Of a stretch of DNA of 64,000 nt, positions 61,821-64,000 are shown piece after piece. Within the stretch, counting starts at the first letter, position 1, and each line of letters begins with the position of its first letter. This stretch comes from Zonotrichia leucophrys gambelii. Lineage: Eukaryota > Chordata > Aves > Passeriformes > Passerellidae. The notes under the pieces were generated by a model, which had not been told where the DNA came from, ran no database searches, and saw nothing but the letters and a program-made list of their open reading frames with translations. Position numbers and translations under genes: made by a program. The DNA is taken from NCBI RefSeq assembly GCF_028769735.1, contig NC_088173.1, positions 25,298,038 through 25,362,037 on the forward strand, given 5' to 3'.

Positions 61821-63824
61821 ACTCCAAGCACATAACTGAAAGATGGAGCTCTTTGAGTCTCTCATTACGCTTGAAACTAAAACAAATTTTAAAGGTTAAG
61901 GTCACAGCAAACCTAATGTGGTGGAGGTTTTAGTTCTATTTTAAAATGTTGGCTCTTTGCTTGTGGGATTACAGTTTGTTCTTTTCAAGAAGATCATTTT
62001 GTGTGTGGATGGTGTGCTCTCACTAAGTTTATCAGAAAATAAAATGTGCAAAACCAAATATAGCATTGAAATGCTGAAAGGGGAATGAAAATAAAAGGGA
62101 GAGGGGAATCCCATTGATTTCCTGAGTGAGCAGGTTGCAGCGGTGCGGGCGGGCAGTGGAGGATGTGCTGGCTGGCCATGGGCTGTGTGGCAGAGCTCCC
62201 AGAGCTGTGCTTACACGTGCTCCGACTCGGTTTCTTCCTTTCCATTCACACGGTTGTTTCTGCAGTGGGGGCTTTGTGTGAACGCTGTTAGATTGTGGCT
62301 GCTGACAGAGCAGGGGACGCTGGTAACGAGCAACAGATGGCAAACGGATTTCAGTAGGAGGTCCGGTCCCATTTTGTTCAGTGCTCCCAGGTAAGGAGGT
62401 TCCATGGTAAGGATGGAAGGAGTGTGTGTTTGAGGAGCTGCTGCTGCAGCTCTGGTTTGAGCTGTTCCAGAGCTATACCATGCTGCTTCTGCTAGCAGAG
62501 TTGCACGCAGTGTGATGAAATGAAGATCGCCGTGAGTCAGGAAGACAATAAATTATAACTGTGTGGCTATGACAGCTCAGTAGGAGCACCTATGGATGGA
62601 AAAAGCATTACATACTTTTAAGCACAATTGACATGAGATTTTTTTTTACCACTTTAATGAAAGTTTAATCAAATGAGCACGTAAAGCTTGGAGAGGAAAA
62701 TATTTCTTTTACACAGGAAATAAAACTGCACAAACAAATATCTACTGTAAAGAGAGCAAATTTTATTTCAAATGCAGAGCTTTAAGATTGAAAATACAAT
62801 CTGTGAGCGTGAAATTTTTTTTAGGAAGAGTCTTCTGTATAGACAAGCTTTTCAGTAAAGTGTTTATTAACACATGAAAAATAGCTTTCTGTATAAAATA
62901 CACTGAGATCAAATTAGAAGCAAAAGCACCATGGTCAGTGGAGATAAGGTGCAGCTGTAGGAATTAACTTCTGCTTGTATAGTGGATCTTTCTGCATTAA
63001 AAGATTAAACCCCCCCCCTCTAATTTTAGAATATATGCATTTTAGGTGGACAACAGCCTCAGCTTTTCAAGTAGTTCAAAAGTCATGCAGTAAAAGATAT
63101 TCTGGACTTAAAATATAAAAGATAATACATGAATTCTAATATCATAGCACTGCAGTTATTTTATAATGCTTGTGCAATAATCATAACTCTCGAGAGAAAT
63201 ATTTTATACTTTTGGTGCATACTGGAGCTTTATATGTAGATTTTTGTGGGTCAATCTCATTAGTCCAAATAAGCTACTTGAAATACTTACAGGATAAAGA
63301 AAACCCTTTCTAAAAACACAGAAAAATTCAGTATTTGGAATCCCCAGAAACTGAAGAGTTAATGGTGGGGTTGCACTGGATTCAGTGTATTTGCAGATGT
63401 TGCTGCAACCAACTGCTGATTTTTCTCCCATCCTGTCAGGGAACCCTGCCAGCCATGATTCATGGAATGATTTTTTTGCGCTGAGTAATCTGTGGTTTTT
63501 CTTTTTTCCTCTTCCCTCTCCCTTATTTTTATCCCGAACTAAAGCACTATTCATTTCAGCTAAAGGGAGGAGAAGCTTCCAAAGCATTAATACAAAACAT
63601 TAAATACACTGTGTTTTGCGTGGAGGAATTGTAACAAATTTAAACTTGCAGTAATTTTACTTGGTCTTAGGCAGTCTAGTTCAGTGTGGGAAAACAGTTT
63701 TAGAAGAGAATCAGCTTTTGGTTTTGCTAGTCATATAAGTTTTGCTAGTCTCTTAAGACTTCTGTACTAGTATTGCTAAAGAACATCCAACTTCTGTGCT
63801 GATATTATGCCTCCTTTCTCACAG
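61821..63824. other. Gene B intron 1, nothing recognised
   Basis: Intronic DNA. A moderately GC-rich patch at about 62,110-62,300 has ORFs on both strands but no splice evidence. The last 40 bp before 63,825 form a good pyrimidine tract (GCCTCCTTTCTCACAG). Confidence 0.45.
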
Positions 63825-63864
63825 ATCGCTCAGAAAGAAATAAACCAGACTGCCGCTCTTCAGG
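63825..63864 (+). CDS. Gene B second coding exon
   Basis: A 40-nt exon bounded by an excellent acceptor (TATGCCTCCTTTCTCACAG) and donor (TTCAGG|GTAAGA). Joined to the phase-1 end of exon 45,832-45,922 it continues in frame with DRSERNKPDCRSS and leaves in phase 2. The short polar, charged product continues the character of exon 1. Small size leaves some chance of coincidence, but acceptor, donor and phase all agree. The rest of the gene would lie beyond the right edge. Confidence 0.55.
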
Positions 63865-64000
63865 GTAAGAACTGTATTTCTCTATTTATTCTTTCCTTCT
63901 CTTTCTTTTTTTTAACCCTAATTTTTTCCTTTTATTGGGTGAACTAGGAAGTTGGCCAGAAATATAAAAATGTCATTTTTCTGTTTCTCTGTTTGGGTAA
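63865..64000. other. Start of gene B intron 2
   Basis: Follows the donor at 63,865. T-rich, with a run TTCTTTCTTTTTTTT; nothing else recognised. Confidence 0.5.

Noticed and set aside
63204..63587. 127-codon minus-strand ORF near the right edge
   Set aside because: Composition and lack of splice signals fit a chance ORF.
1..64000. Endogenous retrovirus, tRNA, rRNA, CRISPR or bacterial-type system
   Set aside because: No LTR pair, gag/pol/env signature, RNA gene or array of spaced repeats was found on either strand.

Overview
The window is nuclear DNA from a vertebrate, almost certainly a bird. It carries about ten 3'-end fragments of CR1 LINEs in the typical avian form, for example at 45,061-45,350, 37,470-37,750 and 42,040-42,975. 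No mammalian Alu, L1 or B elements were seen. Background is AT-rich and non-coding, broken by two sharp CpG islands (about 15,950-16,590 and 45,380-46,140), simple repeats and long introns or intergenic DNA. There are no bacterial-type operons, CRISPR arrays, rRNA or tRNA genes. No species can be named from the sequence alone.

Left part (1-16.6 kb): I read this as the 5' half of an unrecognised multi-exon gene on the minus strand ('gene A'). CpG island 1 would be its promoter. It holds a non-coding first-exon donor on the minus strand at 16,166, and short coding-like exons follow leftwards at 14,831-14,889, 11,673-11,846, about 10,042-10,223, 9,646-9,690, 5,199-5,385, 3,750-3,876 and 471-545. 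Several adjacent junctions agree in phase (14.8 to 11.7 kb, 9.7 to 5.4 to 3.8 to 0.5 kb). The joins 11.7/10.1 and 10.1/9.7 do not, so at least one boundary or exon is wrong or missing.

Middle (16.7-45 kb): two CR1 copies lie just behind CpG island 1. The rest is gene-poor: a possible signal-peptide exon at 18.8 kb, a CR1 cluster at 25.4-26.3 kb, a perfect 29-bp hairpin at 35.2 kb, a CR1 at 37.5 kb, a 30-bp tandem duplication at 39.1 kb, a 125-bp pure GAAGG array at 39.8 kb and a long CR1 at 42.0-43.0 kb.

Right part (45-64 kb): CpG island 2 drives a plus-strand gene ('gene B'). Its first coding exon (45,832-45,922, with an upstream ORF) ends in phase 1 and fits the 40-nt exon at 63,825-63,864, across a first intron of about 17.9 kb. 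The intron contains CR1 pieces, one with a 24-bp tandem array, a phase-compatible possible cassette exon near 54.1 kb, and a degraded ORF-rich stretch near 55 kb on the minus strand. Genes A and B point away from each other, their promoters separated by about 29 kb. Neither protein was recognised, so no gene symbols are given.
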